DNA of 64,000 nucleotides from Neobacillus thermocopriae (GCF_010975035.1 NZ_JAAIUV010000009.1:1-64000), one strand, 5' to 3'. Counted from the first letter of the stretch, positions 36,676 to 46,118 are shown. Notes: generated from the sequence alone by a model not told the origin. A program made the numbers and translations.

Positions 36676-37509
36676 ATGCCACTTACTACTACTCTATCAT
36701 TAGAGTCTAACTACCAAGAACCGTATGAGAAACAAAAAGTCATTGAATTGAAAGATGTTTGTTTACAATATTCAATAAATGAGAGTCCTGTTCTCAAAAA
36801 TATCGGACTGTCACTCTATGAAAACGAGTTTGTATGTGTTCTTGGCCCATCTGGATGCGGCAAATCTTCTTTATTAAATATTATTGCCGGATTCCAAAAA
36901 CCGACAACTGGAGAAGTTTCCATAAATGGAGTGAAATACTCTAAACCCACTAGAGAAATTGGCGTAGTTTTTCAAAAGCACAATTTATTTCCATGGATGA
37001 AGATAAAAGATAATGTTAGCTTTGGTCTCAAAATGCAAGGTGTAGCGAAAAAACAAAGAGAAAGCTTGGCTGAATATTATATAAATCTTGTACAGCTTGA
37101 ATCTGTGGGAGATTTACTCCCACATCAGCTGTCAGGCGGTATGCAGCAACGAGCATCTATTGCTAGGACACTTGCAGCTAATCCAAAAGTAATTTTAATG
37201 GATGAACCGTTTAGCGCCCTTGACGCTATTACAAAAGAAACTATGCAGCAACATTTGATATCCCTATGGCAAAAAACAAAGAAGACTATTTTTTTCATTA
37301 CCCATGATGTCAATGAGGCCTTAATTCTAGGGACTAGGATATTGGTCATGCAATCAAACCCAGGAAGGGTTGCAATTGATATGAAAAACCCATTAAACCA
37401 ATCTAATAAGATTCAAATTGATTTTAGCAGTAAACAGTTTCAAGATTTAAGAACATATTTAATCTCCACAATTAAAAACAATGGAAAGGATGATAGAAAT
37501 GGCTATTAA
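36676..37509 (+). CDS. ABC transporter ATPase, taurine/sulfonate/nitrate type
   Basis: This 277-residue ATPase has Walker A GPSGCGKSS, Q-loop VFQKHNLFPWMKIKDNV, signature LSGGMQQRASIARTLA, Walker B VILMDEPFSALDAIT and switch His in FITHDVNEA. The PWMKIKDNV wording after the Q-loop is characteristic of the TauB/SsuB branch. AAAGGGAGA precedes the ATG. It overlaps the start of the dioxygenase gene. Confidence 0.9.
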   Translation: MPLTTTLSLESNYQEPYEKQKVIELKDVCLQYSINESPVLKNIGLSLYENEFVCVLGPSGCGKSSLLNIIAGFQKPTTGEVSINGVKYSKPTREIGVVFQKHNLFPWMKIKDNVSFGLKMQGVAKKQRESLAEYYINLVQLESVGDLLPHQLSGGMQQRASIARTLAANPKVILMDEPFSALDAITKETMQQHLISLWQKTKKTIFFITHDVNEALILGTRILVMQSNPGRVAIDMKNPLNQSNKIQIDFSSKQFQDLRTYLISTIKNNGKDDRNGY

Positions 37510-38428
37510 CTTAGATAAATATCCGAGACCAACAAGTTTTGAAGGAAGAGAAGATAAGGAAGGATTGAGAATACTAAGGAGGAGAATTGATAAAGAAAGT
37601 GGAAATTATACCTTTTTTAACGTCAAGCCGTTAAGTCCTATTATTGGTGCAGAAATTGAGGGAATTGATTTATCAAAGCCATTATCTCCAGAATTGAAAG
37701 AGGAATTAAACGAGGCATTGCTTGAATGGAAAGTTATTTTCTTTAGGGATCAAAAGATTACTTCCGAACAGCAGATAGCTTTTGCACGGAACTTTGGAGA
37801 GCTTGAAGTCCATCCATTTTACCAAGCTCCGGAAGACCGCTCAGAGGAAGTCGTTCAGTTCCATAGAAACCAAAAAAATCCAGGATTTGAAAATGTATGG
37901 CATCATGATGTTTCCTTCCGAGAAAAACCTGCAAAAGCGGCTGTTCTTCGTTTAATTGAAGCGCCGCCAGTTGGAGGAGATACCATTTGGGCAGATATGG
38001 GAGCTGCCTATGATAACTTACCTGAAAAGGTGAAAGAGAAAATTGATAAATTACAAGCAATTCATGACTTTACACCATCATTTAGTCATCTATTAAGCCC
38101 TGAAGAACTTGTAAAATATCAAAAAAAATTCCCAGCAGTCGCTCATCCAGTAGTTCGGACTCATCCAGAAACAGGAAGAAAAGTACTTTTTGTCAATCCT
38201 TCTTTTACTACTAGAATTATTGGGATTGATAAACAAGAAAGTGAAGAATTACTAAACTTCTTATTCCGTCAAGCCCATATCCCTGAATATCAAGTCCGTT
38301 TTCATTGGGAGCCGAATTCTATTGCTTTTTGGGATAACAGAGCTACACAACATTATGCCGTTTCGGATTATTTCCCCTATAAAAGAATAGTAGAACGTGT
38401 TACCATTGCAGGGGATCGTCCTTATTAA
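37499..38428 (+). CDS. TauD/TfdA-family 2-oxoglutarate/Fe(II) dioxygenase
   Basis: This protein of 309 residues oxidatively cleaves a small organic acid, most likely a sulfonate such as taurine, releasing sulfite. Iron ligands are the HxD of NVWHHDVSF near residue 132 and the late His of NRATQHYAVSDY near 285, with the 2-oxoglutarate-binding Arg in YKRIVERVTI. Opening blocks PLSPIIGAEIEGIDL and WKVIFFRDQKI match the family. Two in-frame ATGs lie just upstream; 37499 has GGAAAGG at proper distance. Confidence 0.88.
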   Translation: MAINLDKYPRPTSFEGREDKEGLRILRRRIDKESGNYTFFNVKPLSPIIGAEIEGIDLSKPLSPELKEELNEALLEWKVIFFRDQKITSEQQIAFARNFGELEVHPFYQAPEDRSEEVVQFHRNQKNPGFENVWHHDVSFREKPAKAAVLRLIEAPPVGGDTIWADMGAAYDNLPEKVKEKIDKLQAIHDFTPSFSHLLSPEELVKYQKKFPAVAHPVVRTHPETGRKVLFVNPSFTTRIIGIDKQESEELLNFLFRQAHIPEYQVRFHWEPNSIAFWDNRATQHYAVSDYFPYKRIVERVTIAGDRPY

Positions 38429-38441
38429 AAGGAGTATAAGA

Positions 38442-38804
38442 ATGGGCTGGTTATATTTAATTTTAGGCATATTAGCCGAATTGATCGGAACGACATCGAT
38501 GAAACTATCTGAAGGATTCACTAAATTAACCCCTTCAATTTCTATTTTTATTTTTTACGGATTAAGTTTGACCCTTGTCACACTTTCACTCAAAACGATA
38601 GATATAAGTATAGCATATGCCATATGGTCTGGAGTCGGGACTGCTTCTATTGCTGTTATTGGAATTTTATTCTTTAGAGAAGATCTGTCCCTTCTCAAAA
38701 TTCTTTCAATCTCCTTTATCATCATTGGTGTAGTAGGATTAAACTTAGGAGAAAATACACAAGAAAATACAATAAACATTTCAACCTCTCAAAAAAGTGA
38801 CTGA
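38442..38804 (+). CDS. Small multidrug resistance (SMR/EmrE-like) exporter
   Basis: This 120-residue protein has four membrane helices. Its first helix, YLILGILAELIGTTSMKLSEG, has the membrane-embedded Glu of EmrE-type proton-coupled antiporters. It extrudes cationic compounds in characterised relatives. AAAGGAG precedes the ATG at 38442, 13 bases after the dioxygenase stop, so it is part of that operon; a role in exporting a product or amine is possible but unproven. Confidence 0.88.
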   Translation: MGWLYLILGILAELIGTTSMKLSEGFTKLTPSISIFIFYGLSLTLVTLSLKTIDISIAYAIWSGVGTASIAVIGILFFREDLSLLKILSISFIIIGVVGLNLGENTQENTINISTSQKSD

Positions 38805-38855
38805 AACGAGGGGACGGTTCTTTCGTTTTTCATTCCAAAACGACAGGACCGTCCG
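38803..38855. repeat. GAGGGGACG repeat element, copy 2
   Basis: It begins at the SMR stop codon with GAAACGAGGGGACGGTTC and ends with a degenerate right arm, ACGACAGGACCGTCC. Together with copy 1 at 34558-34622 it brackets the transporter/dioxygenase/exporter operon. Confidence 0.7.
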
Positions 38856-38879
38856 GAGCTTAACAGTATCTAAAAAATG

Positions 38880-39597
38880 TAATCCACTCTATTGGCGCTG
38901 TTTGCTTGATTTTGTGAAAATTCGGCCATTAGTTCATCATTCATTTTCATAATGTTTAAGTCCTCTAATGATTTGTTGATTTCTTCATTACCTTAGAGAA
39001 ATCCGGAAACTGTTTAAGACAGCCGTTAGATTTCACCCGTTACACTAGATCCAAGCCGTTCTGAATGTTTAAAGGGTATCATTTATAGGAATATAACCCT
39101 GGTTTATCTGGTCGGCAGCATATACTTCACTTTTCGTCATTTCCTCCTTCTCTCCACGAGCCATCACAGTTTCTCTATCTGGCGGACCATATGCACTAAG
39201 TTATTATTTTTTATCCCTACCTAATTGCATAATAGAGCCTTTCCAAATTGAAGTCGTTTTTCGTTCTATCTCCTTAACCGTTATTGGTTCACTTATTCCA
39301 ATTAATTAGCCATACTGTATAAATCCAGGGTTTTACAGCTATAACTTAAGATTAGTTGGAGTTAGTGTAAAGAATTAATCTACTCTATTGCTTCTTTCTC
39401 CGATTGAGCTGTTTCGATATTGACCCTCCCTCATTTTTTAAGAAGGAACACATTAATCTACTACTTTTTCTTCATCCACTAGTAAGATTGATTCGTCCAT
39501 AATTTTTATTCCTTCCATTACTTTTATTTTCCTTTTATACATGAACGATAAAAGACGATTGAATATTTCACTGAAACCGTAATAAACCACAACAAGT
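38880..39597 (-). pseudogene. Decayed coding remnants, including the start of a response regulator copy
   Basis: On the minus strand from 39500 the sequence reads MDESILLVDEEKVVD, nearly the same as the intact regulator start (MAESILLVDDEEKVLD), and then stops. Its upstream region (39501-39597) matches 34446-34545 almost base for base, including ATACATGAACGATAAA. Fragments at 39320-39420 match later parts of the same gene. Nearer 38880-39200 other minus-strand fragments (NEEINKSLEDLNIM; GEKEEMTKSEVYAADQI) look coding-derived but are unrecognised. No intact gene is in this 868-base gap. Confidence 0.7.
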
Positions 39598-39672
39598 TTG
39601 CAACATTTGTTTGTTATTATCATAATGCACTTCATTGAGGGAAAAATGAACAATAATGGGAGGATGATTTTT

Positions 39673-40179
39673 ATGACATATAGACTAAATCAAAAGAAAA
39701 AAAGTATATTGGTTGCTATTCATGTACTTGCAGTTGCTTCCTGGATTGGAGGAACACTGGCAATGTTGCTACTAGCAATATATTTGCAAAGCGGTGCCAA
39801 TGGTGAACAACTATTATATACGATGGCAAGCATGGAAGTAATAGACGAAAACTTACTAAAGTATCCTGCATTACTGTCACTAATTACCGGAATTATGCTT
39901 TCTGTATGGACACAATGGGGGCTAACTAAGTATTACTGGGTAATCATTAAACTCGTATTAACTATTTTGACCATATTAATTGGTATTTTCTTTTTAAACA
40001 AATGGACAGCAAGTTTAGGAATATTAATTGAAGATATGGGATTTATTGCGCTGAAAAATGAAGAATTTCAACATACATGGACTCAGATTGTAACTACGTC
40101 TAGCTTTAATATACTGTGCTTAGCATTTATGACTTTTATTACTTATCTTAAACCTTTTGGGAAAGTGAAGAAAAAATAG
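39673..40179 (+). CDS. DUF2269-like membrane protein
   Basis: This 168-residue protein has four membrane helices and the block ILVAIHVLAVASWIGGTLAM, in which a His in the first helix and SWIGG are typical of DUF2269-type proteins. TWTQIVTTSSFN precedes the last helix. Function is unknown. GGGAGG lies 9 bases before the ATG at 39673; earlier in-frame starts would include the decayed region. It is likely co-transcribed with the next gene. Confidence 0.7.
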   Translation: MTYRLNQKKKSILVAIHVLAVASWIGGTLAMLLLAIYLQSGANGEQLLYTMASMEVIDENLLKYPALLSLITGIMLSVWTQWGLTKYYWVIIKLVLTILTILIGIFFLNKWTASLGILIEDMGFIALKNEEFQHTWTQIVTTSSFNILCLAFMTFITYLKPFGKVKKK

Positions 40180-40212
40180 AAAACAACTTATTATGGGAGG
40201 AACAATAAAATA

Positions 40213-40623
40213 ATGATAAATAAGGAAGTTATTAGACAAAATATAGGATTAATTTTAAGTTTGGGTGCCATAGCCCTAATTAGACCTATAATGAAAATAA
40301 CAGGGATTATTCATTGGTTTGGAAGTGAACGGTTTGGAAGCATATTCATGACGATTCTCATTTCATTAATATGGTTAATAATCGTTGTAATGAAAAATTG
40401 TCAGCATCCCGTTCAAATTTTAGTATTTGCTGGGATTAGTTATGCAGTATTTGCAACGATTCTTAGTGCAATATTATCTCCAATTCTCCATGGACAATTA
40501 CAAGGTCCGATTACTAATCCATTAGCACTTATAAGTATAATAGTTACAAATAGCATTTGGGGCTTATTAATAGGTGTGTTGGCCATGCCCTTTATTAAAA
40601 AGAAAACATTAACTGAAATGTAA
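40213..40623 (+). CDS. Hypothetical four-helix membrane protein
   Basis: This 136-residue protein is almost wholly hydrophobic, with four probable membrane helices and a short Lys-rich tail. I do not recognise the family. GGGAGG lies upstream, and it begins 33 bases after the DUF2269-like gene, so the two probably form an operon that ends at the terminator near 40770. Confidence 0.65.
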   Translation: MINKEVIRQNIGLILSLGAIALIRPIMKITGIIHWFGSERFGSIFMTILISLIWLIIVVMKNCQHPVQILVFAGISYAVFATILSAILSPILHGQLQGPITNPLALISIIVTNSIWGLLIGVLAMPFIKKKTLTEM

Positions 40624-40720
40624 TTTATGGAATCTATTTATTTGCTCTGTCACAATCGATCTCATCTGTAGTGTAGTGCAATAATTCGTAGAAAATTTAC
40701 ATCTTGTATAATATCTAACG

Positions 40721-40771
40721 AAGTAAGAATCCGTTTTGGTGATTTGTTTATCAATACGGGTTCTTTTTTTA
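40721..40771 (+). terminator. Terminator after the membrane protein pair
   Basis: AGAATCCGTTTTG pairs imperfectly with CAATACGGGTTCT and is followed by T7. The remainder of the gap to 41148 shows no gene or recognisable motif. Confidence 0.75.
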
Positions 40772-41148
40772 TGTAAATTTAAGATTTTGTTGTTATTGAA
40801 CCATCTTTGTTTTAATTTACAGTAGTATGAATATCTCCATCCTTGTATTACGAACTATTTGAGATCCTATAGTCATACAAAAAAATTTACAGTCTGTCTA
40901 CTGTACTATTTTACCTGGTCGCTGCTTAAAGATGTAATATGAAAAGGAAAGCGACGTGATTGACTGAGGTGGGAGAATGTTGTAGTACTACCAACAAATT
41001 TGACCACGAGCTTAACAATCATCATTAATAAGTGAACTCATGGAAGCTTCCTTAGGATGAAAGGCGTTTTATGTTGACGTTGGAACAAGGCATTTCTTGA
41101 AGAGATTAATTGGTTTTTTTATAAATATCTTCTTTGGGAGTGGCTGCC

Positions 41149-42033
41149 ATGAATATAGACGGAGTATTCTCCGGAGGAGGAATTAAAGGATACGCCTTAA
41201 TAGGAGCCTGTGAAGAAATTGAAAAGAGAGGTCTAAAATTTGTACGAGTCGCAGGTACTAGTGCAGGTTCCATCATAGCTGCCTTAATAGCTGCCGGTTA
41301 TACGAGCAAAGAAATTTATCAGCTAATCGATGACATAAATATTTCAGACATGTTGGACGCTCGTAAGACATTCCTGCCCCTAAAAATTACGAAATGGCTG
41401 TTGCTTTACTGGAGAATGGGACTTTATAAAGGAAATGCCTTTGAAGCATGGATAAAAGAGGTTTTAGCAGAAAGAGGGGTGCGAACATTTTCGGATTTGC
41501 CTCCTAATACCCTTCGAATCGTGGTGTCTGACCTTTCAAATGGTCGTATGATTATACTTCCCGATGATTTGGTGAAATACGGAATTTCCCCTGGCTCATT
41601 CCCTATTTCAAAAGCAATTCGAATGAGTTGCAGTATACCATATTTTTTTGAACCGGTAAAATTGCGTACAAAAAATGGAGTGAATATTCTTGTAGATGGA
41701 GGGGTTTTAAGTAATTTCCCAATGTGGCTGTTTGATAAAGAGAATATAAAAAAAGTTAGGCCTGTACTGGGAATTAAGTTGAGTTCGAATGAACTAGAGC
41801 ATGAAAAGCATAAAATTAATAATGCGATTGAACTTTTCGGTGCCTTATTTGAAACAATGAAGGATGCTCATGATGCAAGGTATATTTCACGAAAACATGA
41901 GAAAAATATTATTTTTATTCCAGCAGATGGTGTAGTTCCAATCGATTTTCATTTAACTAATGAGAAGAAAAAAGAATTAATTGAATTAGGAAAAAAACAT
42001 GCGCGGTTGTTTTTAAATAAGTGGTGTTATTAG
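41149..42033 (+). CDS. yqhO: Patatin-like phospholipase (YqhO-like)
   Basis: This 294-residue protein of the patatin family has the oxyanion loop SGGGIKGYALIGA at residues 8-20, the nucleophile motif GTSAGSI (GxSxG) and the second catalytic residue in LVDGGVLSNFP (DGG). It hydrolyses acyl lipids in characterised relatives. The wording is close to B. subtilis YqhO. The start is the ATG at 41149 with GGGAGTGG upstream. It marks the return to the conserved backbone after the accessory block. Confidence 0.88.
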   Translation: MNIDGVFSGGGIKGYALIGACEEIEKRGLKFVRVAGTSAGSIIAALIAAGYTSKEIYQLIDDINISDMLDARKTFLPLKITKWLLLYWRMGLYKGNAFEAWIKEVLAERGVRTFSDLPPNTLRIVVSDLSNGRMIILPDDLVKYGISPGSFPISKAIRMSCSIPYFFEPVKLRTKNGVNILVDGGVLSNFPMWLFDKENIKKVRPVLGIKLSSNELEHEKHKINNAIELFGALFETMKDAHDARYISRKHEKNIIFIPADGVVPIDFHLTNEKKKELIELGKKHARLFLNKWCY

Positions 42034-42186
42034 TGACAAAGAGAGAAAATTTCTGCATAAAACTAAAATGATACAATGAGGGGACAATCTTTAAAATAGA
42101 TTTATTTGAAGAGAAAATAGAAGGCTATTCGATCCCTAGACAAAGGTCAAAATATAAACATTTATATGACCATCATCATTAAAAGA

Positions 42187-42226
42187 AAAAAATCGAGCAT
42201 TCAAAAAGAAGCTCGATTTTTCTTTT
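42187..42226. terminator. Bidirectional terminator between yqhO and yqhP
   Basis: AAAAATCGAGC and GCTCGATTTTT form a stem with a 12-base loop, with A- and T-runs on either side. It serves both convergent genes. Confidence 0.85.
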
Positions 42227-42581
42227 TCCCTTTTTTTCCGTCTATTACCGTAAGATGAGAAGGAGGTTTCTTTTTTAACCTGCCTTTTTTCAATGTGGAT
42301 AAATTCCCTATGGAAGAAGTTTTAGCAGAAGAATCTCCATTTTTTTGTAGGAATCGTTTTTTTGACTTTCTAGCTGCTCTAAGAAATGCACGCTGCTCTT
42401 TTTTCTGAGGGCTTGAATTTGAAAATCTACGAACAACATAAAAAATAATCAAACCTATCACAACAAAGACAGCTATTTTTTGAATAAAACCAGCCGGGTT
42501 CTCAGTTACTTGACTTATGATGCCTATTAAGGCAAGGGTAATTAGCGCCCCTATAACAATTACGGATGTCCGATTTTTCAA
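42201..42581 (-). CDS. yqhP: YqhP-like membrane protein
   Basis: This 126-residue protein has two N-terminal membrane helices (VIVIGALITLALIGII and IAVFVVIGLIIFYVV) and a long, very basic tail rich in Lys, Arg and Ser. It is identified as YqhP by position beside yqhQ and by layout. The start is set at the TTG at 42581, 9 bases after GGGAGG; an ATG at 42605 has no RBS. Function unknown. Confidence 0.75.
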   Translation of the reverse strand: MKNRTSVIVIGALITLALIGIISQVTENPAGFIQKIAVFVVIGLIIFYVVRRFSNSSPQKKEQRAFLRAARKSKKRFLQKNGDSSAKTSSIGNLSTLKKGRLKKKPPSHLTVIDGKKGKKKNRASF

Positions 42582-42649
42582 GAAAAGCCACCTCCCTAAG
42601 AGCATGATAAGCATTTTTTTTGCCTTTTAAACACTGGAAAAGCAAAAAT

Positions 42650-43594
42650 TTAGACAATTCCCTCATTTTCAATCAGTTGATTTGTTTCTTCCTCTTTCTT
42701 TAGCAGTTCTTTAAACGAAAGTATGGCTACTTCTACTTGATCATCATCTGGTTCTTTTGTTGTTAATAATTGCAACCAAAGACCAGGGAGTCCGAGATAT
42801 TTTAATACAGGAATGTCTCTTAATTTATTGGTAATTTGGAGAATTTCAAAAGATATTCCCAAAACAACAGGAATTAATAAGAGCCGGTCTAAAATTCGAA
42901 GCCAAAGTGGAGAAGTAGGAACAAGCATATAAACAAACACCCCGACAATGACTGTAAATAAAATAAAGCTGCTTCCACATCGGTAGTGAAGCCGGGAATG
43001 AGCCTGAACACTTTCGACCGTTAATTCGGCACCAGCCTCATATGTATTAATTACTTTATGCTCTGCTCCATGATATTGAAACACTCTTTTTATTAATTTA
43101 GTTAATGAGACGAAGTAAATATACAATAGCAAAAGCAATAGTTTAAAAAGCCCTTCAATCATCACTTGGGCAAAATCTGACGGAAATATGGACCTTGTTA
43201 ATTCAGCTAAAAATACAGGTATTAAGGTAAAAGCAAATTTTCCAAATAAAAAAGAAATGACACCTATCACAGCTACTCCAAGGTACATTGTTAATTTTGA
43301 GACTTCTTTATCTTTAATAGTTTCATCATCTTTAGGGTCAATATCATAGCGTTCTGTGGAGAAGTTTAAATGCTTAGAACCGTTCGCGCTTGCTTCAATA
43401 ATAGCAATAATACCGCGGATAAACGGAATTTTTTTGAATTTGGATAATAACGGATTTGTTTTTCGTGGTAAATGAAAATATTCAATAGAATGATCTTTTC
43501 TACGAATTGCAGTCACATAATGATGTTTTCCGCCAAACATAACTCCTTCAACTACAGCTTGGCCGCCATAGACATTTTTTGTGGTAGTGGACAT
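42650..43594 (-). CDS. yqhQ: DUF1385 membrane protein (YqhQ-like)
   Basis: This protein of 314 residues belongs to DUF1385. It opens with the family signature YGGQAVVEGVMFGGKHHYVTAI and carries FQYHGAEHKVINTYEAG and HSRLHYRCGSSFIL, with several membrane helices between. No function is known. The start at 43594 agrees with the B. subtilis start as I recall it; an ATG 12 codons upstream is also open. RBS signals are weak for both. Confidence 0.85.
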   Translation of the reverse strand: MSTTTKNVYGGQAVVEGVMFGGKHHYVTAIRRKDHSIEYFHLPRKTNPLLSKFKKIPFIRGIIAIIEASANGSKHLNFSTERYDIDPKDDETIKDKEVSKLTMYLGVAVIGVISFLFGKFAFTLIPVFLAELTRSIFPSDFAQVMIEGLFKLLLLLLYIYFVSLTKLIKRVFQYHGAEHKVINTYEAGAELTVESVQAHSRLHYRCGSSFILFTVIVGVFVYMLVPTSPLWLRILDRLLLIPVVLGISFEILQITNKLRDIPVLKYLGLPGLWLQLLTTKEPDDDQVEVAILSFKELLKKEEETNQLIENEGIV

Positions 43595-43850
43595 GTATGA
43601 TAACACCAGCCTATTACATAGTTGTTCCATAACAGAAAAGTTCTGTATGTATTTACATGTATTTTACAAGAAAAATGAAAAAACCTCTAGGAGGTGACAT
43701 AAAATTTCCATTTAATTTTCAAGAAAATTTTTTAATGCAAGGGATTGGAAATTTAAGGGCATAATAATTATGGCTTAAATAGATGAAATACAGAGATACA
43801 GCCTGTGCAATTATGTAATGGATATAAAAGGAAATGGAGGTATGAATGAT

Positions 43851-44348
43851 ATGTCTAACGAATCAAATTATGGTAAGTATCCCAAACCCATGTCTATGCC
43901 TGTCATGGTTTTTTGGACAGGATTATTTGGAGGTATTTTTTGGGGAATCATGGGATTTTTCTTATCTTTTTTTCATTTAACGGAAATTCGGCCAAATGTA
44001 ATCCTTGAGCCTTGGCTTCTGGGAAATTGGAAGAATGAATGGCAAGGAACGGTTGTATCCATTCTATTATTTGGTGTTTTGTCTATTGGAGTAGCGTTTA
44101 TTTATTATGCCTTATTAAAAAAGTTTAGCCATTGGTTGGTTGGAGCCGCATATGGAGTCGTATTATTTATCATTGTGTTTTTCTTTCTGCATCCATTTTT
44201 TCCAGGTATTAAACCATTAACTGAACTCAAGTGGAGTACTATCATTTCATCTATATGTATATTTATTGTATATGGAATTTTCATCGGGTATTCCATCAGT
44301 TATGAATATCAAAATAAAAAAGCACAAGAAAAAGAAACAGCTACTTAA
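43851..44348 (+). CDS. yqhR: YqhR-like membrane protein
   Basis: This 165-residue protein has four membrane helices and conserved-looking turns FWTGLFGGIFWGIMG and HPFFPGIKPL. It occupies the YqhR position divergent from yqhQ. Function unknown. The ATG at 43851 is 9 bases after GGAGG; two earlier ATGs are too close to or before that site. In B. subtilis aroQ (yqhS) follows, but here yqhT follows directly. Confidence 0.78.
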   Translation: MSNESNYGKYPKPMSMPVMVFWTGLFGGIFWGIMGFFLSFFHLTEIRPNVILEPWLLGNWKNEWQGTVVSILLFGVLSIGVAFIYYALLKKFSHWLVGAAYGVVLFIIVFFFLHPFFPGIKPLTELKWSTIISSICIFIVYGIFIGYSISYEYQNKKAQEKETAT

Positions 44349-44425
44349 GTTGCCATTAGTCTGAAAGATAAGGTTGTGATAAAATATTTTTTGTCGTGAC
44401 CCGAAGAAAAAGGAGAGTGAAACCG

Positions 44426-45487
44426 ATGGAGAAATTAGAAAAATTAAGATCAACGTTTTCAGCTCAAGGTATTGACGGAATTTTGATCACCAGTCCCTAT
44501 AACCGACGTTACATATCAAATTTCACCGGCTCATCAGGTGTTATCTTGATAAGTGTAGATCAAGCACTGTTTATTACGGATTTTCGCTATGTTGAACAGG
44601 CACAAAAACAATGTGTAGGTTTCGAGATTATAAAGTACTCAGAAAGCTTCCCTAATGAAGTAGCCAAGCAAGCTAAGAGATTAGGAATCCAAAAGCTTGG
44701 TTTTGAAGAAGAGTATGTGACCTATTCCTCATTTAAATCATATGAAAAAGAAGTAGAAGCTGAACTTATCCCTATTTCTGGTGTTATTGAAAAGTTACGC
44801 TTGATTAAGACGAATGCAGAGATTAAGATATTAAAGGAAGCGGCGGATATAGCTGATGCTGCTTTTAAGCATATTCTAGACTTTATTCGTCCGGGAAAAA
44901 CGGAACTTGAAGTCTCTAATGAGTTAGAATTCTTTATGAGAAAAGCAGGAGCTACATCTTCTTCCTTTGATATCATTGTTGCTTCGGGTTATCGTTCCGC
45001 CCTACCGCATGGTGTCGCAAGTAATAAGGTTATTGAAACAGGGGATATGGTTACTCTTGACTTTGGTGCCTATTATAAAGGGTATGTATCAGATATCACA
45101 AGAACAGTTTCCGTTGGTGAGCCTGATGCCAAACTTAAGGAAATTTATCAAATTGTTCTTGAAGCCCAACAACGAGGGATGGATGGAATTAAACCAGGTA
45201 TGACTGGTAAGGAAGCAGATGCCCTAACCCGTGACTACATATCAGAAAAAGGGTATGGTGAATATTTCGGTCACTCAACTGGACATGGTATTGGTTTAGA
45301 GATTCATGAAGGTCCGGCACTTTCATCAAAATCTGATATTGTTTTGGAACCGGGGATGGTTGTAACTGTAGAACCGGGTATTTATATCCCAGGTCTTGGT
45401 GGCGTAAGGATTGAAGATGATACGCTTATTACGAATGACCATAATGAAACGCTGACTCACTCAACAAAAGAGTTAATTATTTTGTAA
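44426..45487 (+). CDS. yqhT: M24-family Xaa-Pro peptidase (YqhT-like)
   Basis: This 353-residue protein has an N-terminal creatinase-like domain (SPYNRRYISNFTGSSGVI) and a C-terminal pita-bread domain. The metal ligands are Asp in LDFGAYYKGYVSDITRT (two), His in HSTGHGIGLEIHE, Glu in VTVEPGIY and Glu in GVRIEDD. It removes N-terminal residues before proline. AAAGGAGAG precedes the ATG at 44426. It is followed 21 bases later by efp; the pairing with EF-P, which rescues proline stretches, is conserved in Bacillaceae. Confidence 0.92.
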   Translation: MEKLEKLRSTFSAQGIDGILITSPYNRRYISNFTGSSGVILISVDQALFITDFRYVEQAQKQCVGFEIIKYSESFPNEVAKQAKRLGIQKLGFEEEYVTYSSFKSYEKEVEAELIPISGVIEKLRLIKTNAEIKILKEAADIADAAFKHILDFIRPGKTELEVSNELEFFMRKAGATSSSFDIIVASGYRSALPHGVASNKVIETGDMVTLDFGAYYKGYVSDITRTVSVGEPDAKLKEIYQIVLEAQQRGMDGIKPGMTGKEADALTRDYISEKGYGEYFGHSTGHGIGLEIHEGPALSSKSDIVLEPGMVVTVEPGIYIPGLGGVRIEDDTLITNDHNETLTHSTKELIIL

Positions 45488-45508
45488 ATGATTTAGGAGG
45501 ATTTTTGC

Positions 45509-46066
45509 ATGATTTCAGTTAACGATTTCCGTACTGGATTAACAATCGAAGTAGATGGCGGCATTTGGCGCGTCATTGATTTCCAACACGTAAAGCCAGG
45601 AAAAGGAGCAGCATTTGTTCGTTCTAAATTACGCAATCTGCGCACTGGCGCTATTCAAGAAAAAACTTTCCGTGCTGGTGAAAAAGTAGAAAAGGCACAG
45701 ATTGATAATCGCAAAATGCAATATTTATATGCAAGTGGCGATCAACACGTGTTTATGGACATGGAATCTTATGAACAAGTTGAACTACCAGCATCAAGCA
45801 TTGAATATGAGTTAAAATTTTTAAAGGAAAATATGGAAGTTCAAATTATGATGTTCCAAGGTGAAACGATTGGGATTGAACTGCCTAACACTGTTGAACT
45901 TGAGGTAATTGATACAGAGCCTGGTATTAAAGGAGACACCGCTTCAGGTGGTTCTAAACCTGCAACACTTGAAACAGGTCTTGTCGTTCAAGTTCCATTC
46001 TTCGTAAACCAAGGTGACAAATTAATTATCAACACAGCAGAAGGTACGTACGTTTCTCGTGCTTAG
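45509..46066 (+). CDS. efp: Translation elongation factor P
   Basis: EF-P (185 residues) helps ribosomes through polyproline stretches. The three-domain length is normal. The tip loop reads [12 protein letters not shown], with the lysine that is post-translationally modified in Bacillus (Lys32). The C-terminal signature is [22 protein letters not shown] precedes the ATG and a strong terminator follows. Confidence 0.97.
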   Translation: MISVNDFRTGLTIEVDGGIWRVIDFQHVKPGKGAAFVRSKLRNLRTGAIQEKTFRAGEKVEKAQIDNRKMQYLYASGDQHVFMDMESYEQVELPASSIEYELKFLKENMEVQIMMFQGETIGIELPNTVELEVIDTEPGIKGDTASGGSKPATLETGLVVQVPFFVNQGDKLIINTAEGTYVSRA

Positions 46067-46074
46067 TTAACTTA

Positions 46075-46118
46075 AAGCCTGCATCCTATCTTTTTAGAGG
46101 ATGACGGGCTTTTTTTAT
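46075..46118 (+). terminator. Terminator after efp
   Basis: AAGCCTGCATCCT and AGGATGACGGGCTT pair with minor mismatches and are followed by T7. In the rest of the gap to 46522 a short plus-strand stretch (SYIPNYFRNIAWFRKEVFSDL, then a stop) may be a gene fragment that I cannot identify. Confidence 0.85.

Noticed and set aside
39453..39653. Minus-strand open frame of 66 codons
   Set aside because: Only its last 15 codons (MDESILLVDEEK) are meaningful: they are the decayed regulator copy; the rest is promoter sequence read by chance.
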